63,573 nucleotides of DNA from Candidatus Woesearchaeota archaeon (GCA_016184145.1 JACPDF010000024.1:1-63573), one strand, 5' to 3'; counted from the first letter of the stretch, positions 42,154 through 51,649 are shown. The notes: generated by a model from the sequence alone, not told the origin. Made by a program: numbers and translations.

Positions 42154-43275
42154 TTACTCAACCTCAAAAAATCCCATCCATCCTAATTCTGCAAATTCAG
42201 ACACATGCGCATGGAACATGTACATTCCAGTGTACTTGAACTTCACATCCAAAATAGACCTTTCTCCCTGAACCATAGAGGTAATATCCGTATATGCATC
42301 TGGCTCAAGCTTTGTTCCTGTGCTGTACTCGTCAAAAAAAGTTGCATGCAAATGAAAAGAATTTATAGGATCAAATTCAACAATATTAATTAAATAAATC
42401 CTTATCAATTCATCTTTTTTGACTTTTATGGGGTTTATGGCATAGTAAAAAGCCTTGGTATTGACAGCATATACTTCATTTTCTCCATCAAGATTAGTGT
42501 CAAAGGCATTCATAACCATAACCAATTCCTTATCTGGTTTTGGCCTTGCATCATTTTTCGGGTCAACAATATATGCTCCGTACAATCCTTTGGATATATG
42601 CTGTTTCAACGGAACGGAATGGCAATGGAATAAATGAACTCCGAAAGGGTCTGCATCAAACTCGTAAGTAAAGCTTTGTCCAGGGTAAACAAAATCTTCT
42701 GTCATAGCACCATCCATCGAAGAATTATGAATACCATGAAAGTGCATTGTATGCGGCTTAGTCCCTTTATTTGTAAAATAAATTCTTATTAAATCGCCTT
42801 CTGTAGCCCTTATAGTCGGGGCCGGTACTTGCCCATTGTAAGTCCAAGCTGGAAAGAAAACTCCAGGTGCGATTTCAATTTCTTTGTCTTCAGCATAAAT
42901 CCAATATTCCCTCAGCAAGCTTCCATCCGGCCGCTTTGTTTCTTTGTAATATTTTTCCCTTTCATCTTCCGGCAGATTATTGAAGTTCCATGTTGTCAAA
43001 TAATTTGTTGGGTCAAAGCCGTCATAGCCGTAACTGCCTTCTGCCCCAAATTTCTCCTGTGCTGTTTTTTGGGTGTTAAAACCATTAGAATTCCCATTGT
43101 GGATGCTGTTGAACGCCTCAATGCAATCTTTGTCTTTGCCATCAGAGCACAGCTTTGCTGCTTCCTTTAATTCATCAAATTCTGCATTTGTATTTTTATC
43201 TGGAAAAAACAGAAATATTAAAGCTGCAGCTACAAAAAACATGCCTAATCCAAGGATTATTTTATTATTTTTCAT
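42154..43275 (-). CDS. Two-domain multicopper oxidase
   Basis: A 373-residue exported multicopper oxidase. The N-terminal anchor (KIILGLGMFFVAAALIFLFF) is followed by about 85 residues of low-similarity linker, then two cupredoxin domains. Copper ligands: HTMHFHG and LFHCHSVPLKQH (type 1 Cys-His plus type 2/3 His) in domain 1, HLHATFF and MFHAHVSEFAELGWMG in domain 2. Type 1 copper is in domain 1, as in nitrite reductases and two-domain laccases. The operon with Mn/Fe importers suggests oxidation of Fe(II) or Mn(II) outside the cell or copper detoxification. Confidence 0.9.
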   Translation of the reverse strand: MKNNKIILGLGMFFVAAALIFLFFPDKNTNAEFDELKEAAKLCSDGKDKDCIEAFNSIHNGNSNGFNTQKTAQEKFGAEGSYGYDGFDPTNYLTTWNFNNLPEDEREKYYKETKRPDGSLLREYWIYAEDKEIEIAPGVFFPAWTYNGQVPAPTIRATEGDLIRIYFTNKGTKPHTMHFHGIHNSSMDGAMTEDFVYPGQSFTYEFDADPFGVHLFHCHSVPLKQHISKGLYGAYIVDPKNDARPKPDKELVMVMNAFDTNLDGENEVYAVNTKAFYYAINPIKVKKDELIRIYLINIVEFDPINSFHLHATFFDEYSTGTKLEPDAYTDITSMVQGERSILDVKFKYTGMYMFHAHVSEFAELGWMGFFEVE

Positions 43276-43290
43276 TTTGTTTGGAAAGAA

Positions 43291-43689
43291 TTATCTTGGT
43301 ATTGGCTTGCCATGAGGGTCTTTTTTTGGGTTGTTGAGCAATTTCTTCATCTTATCTATAGATTCCTGGCTGAAAGCATGCTCGAGCTTGTGGGCTTCCT
43401 CATGGACTTTCTGCGGACTTATTTTTAGCATATCCTTGAGAAAAGTCTCTATTATCCTGTGCCTCATAGTAAGGTTTTTTGCAACTTTAAAGCCGTTTTT
43501 TGTAAGATTGATTTTTGAATATTTTTTATACTGAATCAGCCCGTCTGCATCCAAATTTTTGAGCATTTCCGAAACGCTTGGCTTAGATACACTAAGATAA
43601 TCTGCAACTTCAACAGACCTGACTTCATCCTTTTCCTCCATCAAGTGGTATACTGCCCTCAAATAATCCTCCCTGCTTATGCTTTCCAT
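43291..43689 (-). CDS. DtxR/MntR-family metal-dependent repressor
   Basis: A 132-residue transcription regulator. The wHTH spans about 1-70 (YLRAVYHLMEEKDEVRSVEVADYLSVSKPSVSEML...GLIQYKKYSKINLT), and the dimerisation/metal part holds RHRIIETFL and VHEEAHKLEHAFSQ, with the usual Glu/His metal ligands. No C-terminal SH3-like domain, so it is MntR-like. It is the first gene of the metal operon and carries a palindrome over its own start region, so autoregulation by Mn or Fe is likely. Confidence 0.93.
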   Translation of the reverse strand: MESISREDYLRAVYHLMEEKDEVRSVEVADYLSVSKPSVSEMLKNLDADGLIQYKKYSKINLTKNGFKVAKNLTMRHRIIETFLKDMLKISPQKVHEEAHKLEHAFSQESIDKMKKLLNNPKKDPHGKPIPR

Positions 43690-43693
43690 AGAA

Positions 43694-43711
43694 AGTTAGG
43701 TTAGCCTAACT
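43694..43711. promoter_or_regulatory. Palindromic operator at the metal-operon promoter
   Basis: AGTTAGG-4 nt-CCTAACT is a perfect inverted repeat between the TATA box (TTATATATAA, 43711-43720) and the regulator ATG (43689). Binding there would block the transcription start directly. The shape resembles DtxR/MntR operators, and the first gene encodes such a regulator. Confidence 0.75.
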
Positions 43712-43787
43712 TATATATAAAGGTTTGCATTTGGGTTTTTGCTCCAAAAAGATAAATTAATATATAGCCTCTAAATTACAAATTTCC

Positions 43788-45284
43788 ATGGCATTAAAAA
43801 TTGAGGCAGCAAGCAAGGATATTGCAGAAATAGGGGATAAATGCATTGTCATAGCTTTCTTTGAGGACAATTTAAAGCTGAATAAGGATATTGCCAGCTT
43901 TGACAAAACAATAAACAACGCTATAAGCAATTCCATTAAAAACAAGGACTTCAAGGCAGAATTAAATGAGGTTAAGAGTTTTTATGTCAATAGTAAAAAG
44001 CTGGATTATGTTGCGCTGCTTGGCCTGGGCAAGGAAAAGGACTTTAACCTTAACAAGCTGATGGATGCCGTAAGTGCGCTGTCAAAGAAGCTAAGGGGCA
44101 TGGACATCAAGAGCTTTAGCATTTATTTTGACTCCTTCAAGAACAAGAATTTTGATTTTGAAAGTTATCTTGAAAAAATTATACAAGCGGCTGCTCTTTC
44201 ACTTTACCAGTTCACAAGGTACAAGACAAAAGACCTTGACAAGGTAAAAAGAGTTGATAGAGTAAATATTATAGTCAATGAAAATGATGCAAATAAAGCC
44301 AAAAAAATAGTTGATGAGACCTTAGTTTATGCGGAAGCGGTCAATAAGACAAGGGATTTAGTAAATACGCCCCCTAATGTAGCTGTTCCGGAATATGTTG
44401 CTGATTATGCCAAAGAAATTGCAAGGAAGAACGGCTTAAAGTTTACTGTCCTTGACGAGAAGCAGCTTGAGAAATTAGGCATGGAATGCTACATGGCTGT
44501 TGCAAGGGCTTCTGTCAACAAGCCGAGGATGTTCATTCTTGAGTATAATGGAAAAGGAAATGAAAATCCAATTGTGCTAGTTGGGAAAGGCCTGACTTAT
44601 GATACCGGAGGCGTTAATGCAAAGCCCGCAAACTATATGGTAAACATGAAGGATGACAAGGCGGGGGCATGCTCTGTGATTCACGTCCTGGAAGCGTGCG
44701 CAAAGCTCAAAATAAAGGCAAATGTCATTGGGATAGGGGCAATGGCAGAGAATGCAATTGGCGGGAATGCGTATAAGCCTGATGATGTGCTGAAGTCGTA
44801 TTCAGGCATTACAGTAGAGGTTATACATTCAGATGCCGAAGGAAGGATGGTTTTGGCTGATGCTCTTGCTTACTCCTTAAAGTTTAAGCCAAAGGCTATT
44901 GTTGATATTGCCACTTTAACAGGCGCTTCAATAATCGCTCTAGGATATGGAATAAGCCCTGTCTTGGGAAATGACCAGGAGCTTGTAGATAAGATAAAGC
45001 ACGCTGCGGAAAAAAGCCTGGACAGGGTATGGCAGCTGCCGATGCCGGAAGACTATGAGGAATTAATCAAGAGCGATGTAGCTGACATAAAGCATGTTAA
45101 CTCGGATATAGACGCCGGAGTAATTGTTGGAGGGATTTTCTTAAAGCAGTTTGTAAAAGACGCAAAATGGGCTCATATTGATATCGGGGCAACAGTCTGG
45201 GCAAAGCAGGAGAAAGGGTATAAGATAAAAGGAGCTACAGGTTTTGGCGTAAGGCTTTTGCTGGACTTTTTAAGAGAGCGATAA
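43788..45284 (+). CDS. pepA: Leucyl aminopeptidase (M17 family)
   Basis: A cytosolic metallopeptidase that removes N-terminal residues. 498 residues, full length. The C-terminal catalytic half has VGKGLTYDTGGVNAKPANYMVNMKDDKAG (Lys, Asp metal ligands), and VIHSDAEGRMVLADAL (cf. NTDAEGRL) with the catalytic Arg. The N-terminal domain (about 1-170) is typical. TATA-like TAATATATAG lies about 25-30 nt before the ATG; leaderless. Confidence 0.94.
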   Translation: MALKIEAASKDIAEIGDKCIVIAFFEDNLKLNKDIASFDKTINNAISNSIKNKDFKAELNEVKSFYVNSKKLDYVALLGLGKEKDFNLNKLMDAVSALSKKLRGMDIKSFSIYFDSFKNKNFDFESYLEKIIQAAALSLYQFTRYKTKDLDKVKRVDRVNIIVNENDANKAKKIVDETLVYAEAVNKTRDLVNTPPNVAVPEYVADYAKEIARKNGLKFTVLDEKQLEKLGMECYMAVARASVNKPRMFILEYNGKGNENPIVLVGKGLTYDTGGVNAKPANYMVNMKDDKAGACSVIHVLEACAKLKIKANVIGIGAMAENAIGGNAYKPDDVLKSYSGITVEVIHSDAEGRMVLADALAYSLKFKPKAIVDIATLTGASIIALGYGISPVLGNDQELVDKIKHAAEKSLDRVWQLPMPEDYEELIKSDVADIKHVNSDIDAGVIVGGIFLKQFVKDAKWAHIDIGATVWAKQEKGYKIKGATGFGVRLLLDFLRER

Positions 45285-45331
45285 GGACCAGCAAACAATT
45301 AAAAACCATTAAAAACAGCTATTTTTTTCTT

Positions 45332-46063
45332 ATGGATAAAAAACCATTGCAAAAAGCAAAGGAGCATAAATTAAAAATAACCAGAATTATTGATGAGGCT
45401 CATGACACTAAGACGTTTAGGGTAGAAGTTCCTAAAAATACTGAAATAGATTTTTTGCCAGGGCAGTTCTTCATGGTAAGGTTTTGGAATAATGAAATTT
45501 TGAAAAGGGCTTATTCAATAGCTTCTTCTCCGACAGACAAAGGCCATATGGACATAACCATGAATTTGGTTGGTGAGTTTACAAAAAAATTATGGCAGTG
45601 CAAAGTCAATGAGCATTTGATTTTTACGGGGCCTTACGGAAAGTTTTATTTTGATGAAAGCATGAAACAGGATTTGGTTTTGATTTGCGGGGGCTTAGGA
45701 ATAACACCTTTAAGGAGCATCATAAGGTACTGCAATGACAAAAAATTGCCAAATAAGATTAATTTGATTTACAGCGCAAGAACTCCTGATGCAATAGTCT
45801 ACAAAGAGGAGCTTGAAAATTACAAAAAGAAAAATCCGAATTATAAGTTTGTTTTTACAATAACAAGGCCACAACCAGAGCATAAATGGAATGGCAGGAC
45901 AGGAAGAATAGATGAGGGGCTTTTAAGAGGCAATATTGAAAATATTGAGAATACGTTGTTCTTTGTTTGCGGCCCTTTGCAGTTTGTCAAGGATACAAGG
46001 GCAATGCTTGAGAGCTTAGGGGCAAAAAAAGAGCAGATTAAAACGGATATTTGGGGAGAATAA
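45332..46063 (+). CDS. FAD/NAD-binding ferredoxin reductase-like protein
   Basis: A 243-residue flavoprotein of the ferredoxin-NADP reductase superfamily. RAYSIASSP (about 68-76) binds FAD, LICGGLGITPLRSII (about 117-131) binds the nicotinamide nucleotide, and FFVCGPLQFV lies near the C-terminus. No Fe-S domain is fused, so it passes electrons to or from a separate partner. The family includes flavin and ferredoxin reductases; the partner is unknown. It lies alone, 47 nt after pepA. Confidence 0.88.
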   Translation: MDKKPLQKAKEHKLKITRIIDEAHDTKTFRVEVPKNTEIDFLPGQFFMVRFWNNEILKRAYSIASSPTDKGHMDITMNLVGEFTKKLWQCKVNEHLIFTGPYGKFYFDESMKQDLVLICGGLGITPLRSIIRYCNDKKLPNKINLIYSARTPDAIVYKEELENYKKKNPNYKFVFTITRPQPEHKWNGRTGRIDEGLLRGNIENIENTLFFVCGPLQFVKDTRAMLESLGAKKEQIKTDIWGE

Positions 46064-46135
46064 AGGGTAACAGATATTATTGATTCTGGAGTGGAAGCAA
46101 AAAGTTTATAATTAACAGATTTCATGGTTGATTTC

Positions 46136-46927
46136 ATGTATAAAAGGATAGTATCAATGGCCCCGAGCAATACAGAGATTCTATACGCTTTAGGCGTTGG
46201 GGATAAGATTGTTGCTGTCACAAGATACTGCGATTTTCCCGCTGAGGCAAAGAAAAAGCCGAAGATAGGGGGCTGGCTGGATATAAAGGACGAGCTTGTC
46301 ATGGGTTATAAGCCTGACTTATTGCTTACCTCCACTTTTGTGCAGAACGAGATAACGGAAAAATACAAAAAAATGGGAATGAATGTTGTTTCCCTTATGC
46401 CCACTACCTTGGTTGGCGTCTTTAATTCCATAAAAAAAATCGGCAAACTGGTCGGCAGGGAAAAAGAAGCTGAGCTATTGGCAAGGAATATGAATAAAAG
46501 GATCAATGAGATAAAAAGCAAGGTTAAAAATGCGGATTTTAAGCCGAGGCTTTACATAGAGGAATGGCACAAGCCCCCAACTATCTCTGGAAACTGGGTC
46601 CCCACGCTTGCAAGGTTTGCAGGGGCTGACTACAGCTTAATAAGGGCAGGCTACCACAGCAGGGAAGTTTTTCTTGATGAAATCCAAAAATACAATCCTG
46701 AGTTTATTGTTGTTTCCATTTGCGGGCTGAATGACAGGGCTCCGAAAGAATGGATCATCAAAAGGGAAGGCTGGGAAAATATAAGGGCTGTAAAGAACAA
46801 TAATGTGCATGTTTTTGATGATTCTTTGCTGAACAGGCCGGGGCCAAGGTTGGTTGACGGCTTGGAGAAATTGGCAAGTATGCTGCATCCTGAGATATTT
46901 GGCAAGGAAGAAGCAAAACTGCATTAA
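46136..46927 (+). CDS. BtuF-like corrinoid/metal-binding protein without signal peptide
   Basis: A periplasmic-binding-protein-fold protein of the BtuF/FhuD group, about 263 residues. It begins YKRIVSMAPSNTEILYALG at once, followed by VAVTRYCDFPAEA and YKPDLLLTS, all family features, and NRPGPRLVDGLEKLASMLHPE at the end. No signal peptide or lipobox precedes the fold from either ATG (46124 or 46136), and no BtuC/D genes are nearby. A TATA box TTTATAAT (46104-46111) makes a leaderless start likely. A cytoplasmic B12-handling role would fit the nearby B12-dependent RNR, by inference. Confidence 0.82.
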   Translation: MYKRIVSMAPSNTEILYALGVGDKIVAVTRYCDFPAEAKKKPKIGGWLDIKDELVMGYKPDLLLTSTFVQNEITEKYKKMGMNVVSLMPTTLVGVFNSIKKIGKLVGREKEAELLARNMNKRINEIKSKVKNADFKPRLYIEEWHKPPTISGNWVPTLARFAGADYSLIRAGYHSREVFLDEIQKYNPEFIVVSICGLNDRAPKEWIIKREGWENIRAVKNNNVHVFDDSLLNRPGPRLVDGLEKLASMLHPEIFGKEEAKLH

Positions 46928-46972
46928 AGCATAAAACTAATAAACAAAATAAATTTCCTCTAATTCTCTGAT

Positions 46973-47692
46973 ATGTTTTTGAAGATGAAATTAAAGGATA
47001 AAGTTGCATTGGTTACTGGAGCCAGTTCCGGAATAGGAAAAGCTGTCAGCTTGTTGTTTGCCGGGGAAGGGGCAACAGTGATTCTTACCGGGAGGCATTT
47101 AAATAATTTAAAACTGGTTGAAAATGAAATAAAGCATAATAATGGAAAAGCAGAGTCATTTGCAATGGATATAACTGACAGGGAGCAAATCAACAAAACC
47201 ATAAAAAAAATTATTGGAAAACACAAAAAAATTGACATATTGGTCAATAATGCCGGCATAGCAAAATGGAATTCGATAGAAAATACAACTTATGAGGAAT
47301 TCTATGAGCACATTAACATCAACCTAATCGGATATTTTAACTGCATCAAAGAGCTTGTGCCGATAATGATTAAGCAAAAGTCAGGCTCTATAGTGAATAT
47401 AATAACAAGCACTGTAAAGAAAACAAAAGCTGAAAGGGTTGCTTATGCAACCTCTAAATACGGGCAGGCTGGCTTGTCAAATGCAGTTCATGAAGATCTG
47501 AAAAATAAGGGAATTTCCGTTGTAGCTGTTTATCCGGGAAAGACCGATACTCCAATACATGGTCTGCCGGAAGATGATCCAAGAAGGAAGGAAATGCTTA
47601 AACCGGAGAAAGTTGCCGAGGTTGTTTTGAAAGCTGCTTTAATACCCGCGGAGAAGGATGTTAAGGAGCTGTCAATTAACCCAGTAAAATAA
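46973..47692 (+). CDS. Short-chain dehydrogenase/reductase
   Basis: A 239-residue classical SDR with Rossmann motif TGASSGIG (about 15-22), LVNNAG (about 90-95), catalytic Ser in IITSTV and Tyr-x3-Lys in YATSKYG. It resembles 3-oxoacyl-ACP reductases and related NADPH-dependent reductases; substrate unknown. ATG 46985 (MKLKDKV) is another possible start and fits the family better at the N-terminus. Confidence 0.9.
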   Translation: MFLKMKLKDKVALVTGASSGIGKAVSLLFAGEGATVILTGRHLNNLKLVENEIKHNNGKAESFAMDITDREQINKTIKKIIGKHKKIDILVNNAGIAKWNSIENTTYEEFYEHININLIGYFNCIKELVPIMIKQKSGSIVNIITSTVKKTKAERVAYATSKYGQAGLSNAVHEDLKNKGISVVAVYPGKTDTPIHGLPEDDPRRKEMLKPEKVAEVVLKAALIPAEKDVKELSINPVK

Positions 47693-47788
47693 GATTACCT
47701 ATAATTTTTATCTAAATAGTTCAAAATGCTCAAATAAATTTTAAAGAAGATTTTTATATAAGCCCAATAGCCCAAAAAACAAGATAAT

Positions 47789-50584
47789 ATGGAATATGCC
47801 AAAATAAGGGATTTTTTTGTAAAGTACTGGTCGTATTTTCTAGTCCTGATACCAATATTTATCGTCATATACATGAGGATGCAGTCGGCAAACCTTACAA
47901 TCACAGACGACTGGGCAGCCACAAATGTTTACAACTACTACAAGGCATCAATCAAAAGCCAAATAATGCAGCAATACCCGAATATTCCTGAATCCAACTT
48001 AAATTCCCTTGTGGAGCAGGAGTTTGGCAAGTTTGCAAGTGAAAACAAGGAGAATATAAACCAGCAGATAAAAGCAGTTTCCCAGCAATTAAAAGACAAT
48101 TATCAATACGAATCCGGAAGCAAGCGCTACCCCTATATGGGCGACATAGACTCCTATTACTTTTTGAGGCAGGCAAGAAATATAGTTGAAAAATCCCATA
48201 ATTGCGATGTAATTGAGAATGGGATATGCTATGATACATATACCTTGGCTCCGTTAAAAGCAAGGCTGTCACAAACCATACACCCTTATTTCATAGTATA
48301 CCTCTACAAAATAATCAAGCCTTTTAATCCTGACATAACGCTAATGCAGGCTCAGATTTTAGTGCCTACTGTGCTTGCAGTGGCAATTGCAATCATTGTT
48401 TTCTTTATGATGCTAAGGAATTTTAACCTGCTTGCAGCGCTTACAACCTCAATCTTGGTTTCAGTTAATCCTATATTCCTATCAAGAAGCCTTGGGTCTG
48501 ATACGGACATATACAATGTATTCTTTCCGGTTCTGGTGGTATTCCTCATTTTTGAATCGTTTAGATCAGAAAACTTGAAGGCAAAAGCGATTTTTGCTGC
48601 GCTTGCTGGCATTTTCATCGGCGCATATAGCTTTTCCTGGAACGGCTGGTGGTATCTTTTTGACTTTATTATAATAGCAATTATTGCAGATTTCATATTC
48701 AAAACAGCTAAAGAATATATAAAAACGAAAAAATTTGATTTAAGGGAAACAGCAAGAAGCCAAAATGCAATTAGGACATTTTCCATCTTAGCGCCGTTTT
48801 TGATTTTTTCAATGATTGCTGTAAGCCTTATCATTGGCTTTAACTCTGTACTTGAAGCCTATAGGAGCCCTCTTTCCTTCGTTACGGTAAAGGCAGCAGC
48901 ACAACAAAGCTTATGGCCAAATGTCCTGACTACAGTCGCTGAGTTCAACGAAGCATCTATAAATGAAATAATAAAGCAGATGGGAGGAAGAGTGTTTTTC
49001 TTTTTTGCCATGCTTGGATTTGTTCTCCTGTTTTATAAGAAACTCAAGAATATAACAAGCAATATCTTCTTATTCTTAATTTCCATTGGGCTGCTATATT
49101 ATCTTGCAACCAAAAGCGCAACCAGCTCTCTTGCTCCGGTCACCTACATTTTGGTGCTTGGCCTGCCACTTATTTTAGGAATTTATATGGCATTGCGCTC
49201 GGAAGAGGACTTTGATATAAAAACTGCAGTGCTTCTATTTTTATGGGTGTCTGCATCTATTTACGCAGCGACAAAGGGCGTGCGCTTTACCCTGCTTCTG
49301 CTTCCGCCAATTGCCATAGGAATCGGAATTGCTTTTGGATTCCTGCATTCAAAACTGACCCTTTTGCTTGCCAAAGCCCTCAGAATAAAATGGCTGATAA
49401 GCATAGTTATCTTCCTGTTTTTCGCATTTTACCTTATAGAGCCTGTTAAAAATGGAGTTAACATATCCAAACAATACATTCCAAATGTTGACGACCAGTG
49501 GTGGAATGCGTTAACAAAGATAAAGGAAAGCTCCAAGCCGGATGCCATAATAAACTCGTGGTGGGACTTTGGGCACTGGTTTAAGTACATTGCAGACAGG
49601 AGAGTCACGCTTGATGGCTCGTCTCAAAATAATGAGCAGCTCCATTGGCTGGGGAAGCTTCTCCTCACGCCAGATGAAAATGAGGCAAGAGGCATCCTAA
49701 GGATGCTTGATTGCGGAGGGAATAAAGCTTTTAGGGACATAGATAAAAAGAAGGATAATGCCCAAAAATCAATCGAGCTTGTCAATAAGATCATTCTTTT
49801 AAAGAAAAAGGAAGATGTGGAGAAAATGCTTTTAGAAAATGGCTTTTCACAGGCAGAATCAAATGAAATTTTGCAATACAGCCATTGCGAGGCTCCGGAG
49901 AACTTTTTAATAACAAGCGAGGATATGGTGGGAAAAAGCGGCGTATGGTCTCATTTCGGCAGCTGGAATTTTGGCAGGGCCTGGATGCAAAAAACGTTCA
50001 AAAACGCGAAAGAGAAAGAAGAAGTAATTAAAAGTTTCATTGAGCAGTTTGGGTTCTCAAGGGAAGAAGCTGATAGCTATTATTCCCAGCTTGAAAACCT
50101 GAAAACGGAATCTGAAATTAATGCCTGGATAGCCCCTTGGCCGGGTTACGCCCAGGGGGAATCCGGCTGTGAGAACGATAATGGCACGGTAAAATGCGGC
50201 TTTCAAAATGTGGTTGTAGAAATTAACCTGACTACGATGGAAGCCAGAATTCCAACAAGCCAAGGCTATTTAAGGCCGGATGTATTTGGCTACACAACCC
50301 CAGATAGTGTTGAGATAAAGGATTATTCCGAGAACACCATAGGCATAGGAATGGTGCTGATGATAACAAAAGACAGCTATACAAGCATTTTCATGTCGCC
50401 GCAGCTTGTAAACAGCACATTTACAAAGCTATATTATCTTGACGGCCACGGCACATCGTACTTTGAGCCTTTTCACAGCAGCACGGGCTTTAACGGCTTC
50501 AGCATTAAAATATGGAAAGTCAACTGGGAAGGAAGAGAAAATAGGCTGATTGCTGACAGGTTTAATGCAGCCAAATTTAGCTGA
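47789..50584 (+). CDS. aglB: Oligosaccharyltransferase AglB/Stt3
   Basis: Transfers a lipid-linked glycan onto asparagine of exported proteins. 931 residues: about 12 membrane helices, then a soluble C-terminal domain (from about 570). The first external loop has the metal-binding DxD-type GDIDSYYF (about 117), the second SDTDIYN (about 237), and the soluble part starts with the catalytic-fold motif WWDFG (about 591). TTTTTATATAAG (about 47750-47761) precedes the ATG by about 28 nt. Proteins like the Ig-repeat pair are plausible targets. Confidence 0.95.
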   Translation: MEYAKIRDFFVKYWSYFLVLIPIFIVIYMRMQSANLTITDDWAATNVYNYYKASIKSQIMQQYPNIPESNLNSLVEQEFGKFASENKENINQQIKAVSQQLKDNYQYESGSKRYPYMGDIDSYYFLRQARNIVEKSHNCDVIENGICYDTYTLAPLKARLSQTIHPYFIVYLYKIIKPFNPDITLMQAQILVPTVLAVAIAIIVFFMMLRNFNLLAALTTSILVSVNPIFLSRSLGSDTDIYNVFFPVLVVFLIFESFRSENLKAKAIFAALAGIFIGAYSFSWNGWWYLFDFIIIAIIADFIFKTAKEYIKTKKFDLRETARSQNAIRTFSILAPFLIFSMIAVSLIIGFNSVLEAYRSPLSFVTVKAAAQQSLWPNVLTTVAEFNEASINEIIKQMGGRVFFFFAMLGFVLLFYKKLKNITSNIFLFLISIGLLYYLATKSATSSLAPVTYILVLGLPLILGIYMALRSEEDFDIKTAVLLFLWVSASIYAATKGVRFTLLLLPPIAIGIGIAFGFLHSKLTLLLAKALRIKWLISIVIFLFFAFYLIEPVKNGVNISKQYIPNVDDQWWNALTKIKESSKPDAIINSWWDFGHWFKYIADRRVTLDGSSQNNEQLHWLGKLLLTPDENEARGILRMLDCGGNKAFRDIDKKKDNAQKSIELVNKIILLKKKEDVEKMLLENGFSQAESNEILQYSHCEAPENFLITSEDMVGKSGVWSHFGSWNFGRAWMQKTFKNAKEKEEVIKSFIEQFGFSREEADSYYSQLENLKTESEINAWIAPWPGYAQGESGCENDNGTVKCGFQNVVVEINLTTMEARIPTSQGYLRPDVFGYTTPDSVEIKDYSENTIGIGMVLMITKDSYTSIFMSPQLVNSTFTKLYYLDGHGTSYFEPFHSSTGFNGFSIKIWKVNWEGRENRLIADRFNAAKFS

Positions 50585-50603
50585 AAAGATTGCAAGAATT
50601 ATA

Positions 50604-51362
50604 TTAAAAACTAATATGCCTTTCTCTCAGCTTATCAACACAATAATCTGCTATTGTTTTTAAGTTTATTACATCTTCCTCATTATATTCCACTAATAAT
50701 TTTAAATAATAATCGTCTCCTGTTGCGCGGTACATCCTCCATAATGCCAGGGCATCTCCGCCATAGAATCCTTCTATTATTTTGTTTCTTTCGATGCCTA
50801 ATTTTTTCTCTATTTCTTTTAAGCCGCCTTTAAGGTTTAACTTGTTAGTTATGGATTTGACATCGAAGTTTGGAATATTTGGCAATAAATGAGGATATAG
50901 TCTATTAATGAATGGAACATCAAAACTTGATCCGTTGAATGTTACGATTAATTTATATTTGCTTAATTCATTTTTTAATTCTTTTAAATCAAAATTGATG
51001 CCTTTAATCATTGTTTTTGTCTCTATGCCGTCAAACAACCCGATAACAGTAATGTCATCATTATTCCTGTCCAATCCTGTTGTTTCGATGTCAAGAAAAA
51101 CAGCTTCGTCCTTGAAAAAATCATACAGCCTGTAATACTCTGCCTGAGGCAGTATTTTTTTAAAGTAAGAGGAATCCTGGCTATAGAGCGCCTTTCTTGC
51201 CTGCAGGATTTTCCTGTCGTAGTATATTTTTCTTCTTTTGCTTATTCCACCGATTTTTTGTGCATTAAGGAAAGAGTCCCAGTCCTTGATTCCCTGCTTC
51301 CATAAATTTTCCTCTAAGCCTCTTTTTACCCTTTCAAGGAAAAGGAAAGTGTTTTGGATCAT
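50604..51362 (-). CDS. RNase H-fold 3'-5' exonuclease (YprB-like)
   Basis: A 252-residue DEDD-type exonuclease. FLDIETTGLDRNNDD (motif I, about 89-103), VTFNGSSFDVPF (motif II) and VEYNEEDVINLKTIADY (motif III) give the four acidic residues. An N-terminal helical part (about 1-80) precedes it. Similar proteins are called ribonuclease H-like or YprB; substrate unknown. The gene starts next to the cassette-like region, and no shared promoter is seen. Confidence 0.87.
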   Translation of the reverse strand: MIQNTFLFLERVKRGLEENLWKQGIKDWDSFLNAQKIGGISKRRKIYYDRKILQARKALYSQDSSYFKKILPQAEYYRLYDFFKDEAVFLDIETTGLDRNNDDITVIGLFDGIETKTMIKGINFDLKELKNELSKYKLIVTFNGSSFDVPFINRLYPHLLPNIPNFDVKSITNKLNLKGGLKEIEKKLGIERNKIIEGFYGGDALALWRMYRATGDDYYLKLLVEYNEEDVINLKTIADYCVDKLRERHISF

Positions 51363-51647
51363 TATTGGGAAAGTTTTTTATAATGGATTTAAAATTAAAA
51401 TAATTGTCCTGTCAAGTCGACCTATGCGGCCTTTTTTTCTTTTATTTTATAAACCATTTATTTATAAACCTGACGCGGGAATGTCCAGTGCAATATAAAC
51501 AGATGTCCAGTGGGAAAGATTCACATAACACTTGCTTTTTACAAACATAAATGTTCGCAAAAAGCGTGTTAGGCAAACATTTGCGGACACCAAGAATGCT
51601 TTTGTCTTCGTCTAATCTCTGTAGATTAAGCAAACTTTTTAGGGAAA
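51363..51647. other. Junction region left of the TA cassette
   Basis: No gene visible. It contains ATGTCCAGTG twice (51481-51490, 51503-51512), the left attC-like hairpin (51523-51574), and the left inverted-repeat arm (51577-51649). A further small hairpin, TAATCT-ctgt-AGATTA, lies inside the arm near 51612-51627 just beyond the toxin stop codon. Confidence 0.55.
51523..51574 (+). repeat. attC-like hairpin, left
   Basis: Begins ACATAAC and ends GTTAGGC, matching the R''/R' boxes of integron attC sites (RYYYAAC ... GTTRRRY); GTTAGGC fits exactly. TAACAC pairs with GTGTTA, then GCTTTTT with AAAAAGC after a TT bulge, then AACAT with ATGTT around a 2-nt loop: 18 bp with an extrahelical bulge. 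Folded shape, bulge and box sequences all fit attC. Confidence 0.6.
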
Positions 51648-51649
51648 TC
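51577..51649. repeat. Left arm of a 45-bp inverted repeat
   Basis: 30 nt (51577-51606) and 15 nt (51635-51649, CTTTTTAGGGAAATC) are both exactly reverse-complemented at the right arm (52136-52183). On this side 28 nt separate the two blocks; on the other side only 3 nt do. The arm ends inside the toxin stop codon. Confidence 0.85.

Noticed and set aside
43704-43710. GCCTAAC resembling an attC R'' box
   Set aside because: It is half of the metal-operon palindrome with no folded attC-length partner; the DtxR-type operator explains it.
51481-51512. ATGTCCAGTG occurring twice, like CRISPR repeats
   Set aside because: Only two short copies 22 bp apart, with no spacer regularity and no cas genes in the window. 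No CRISPR array was seen anywhere.
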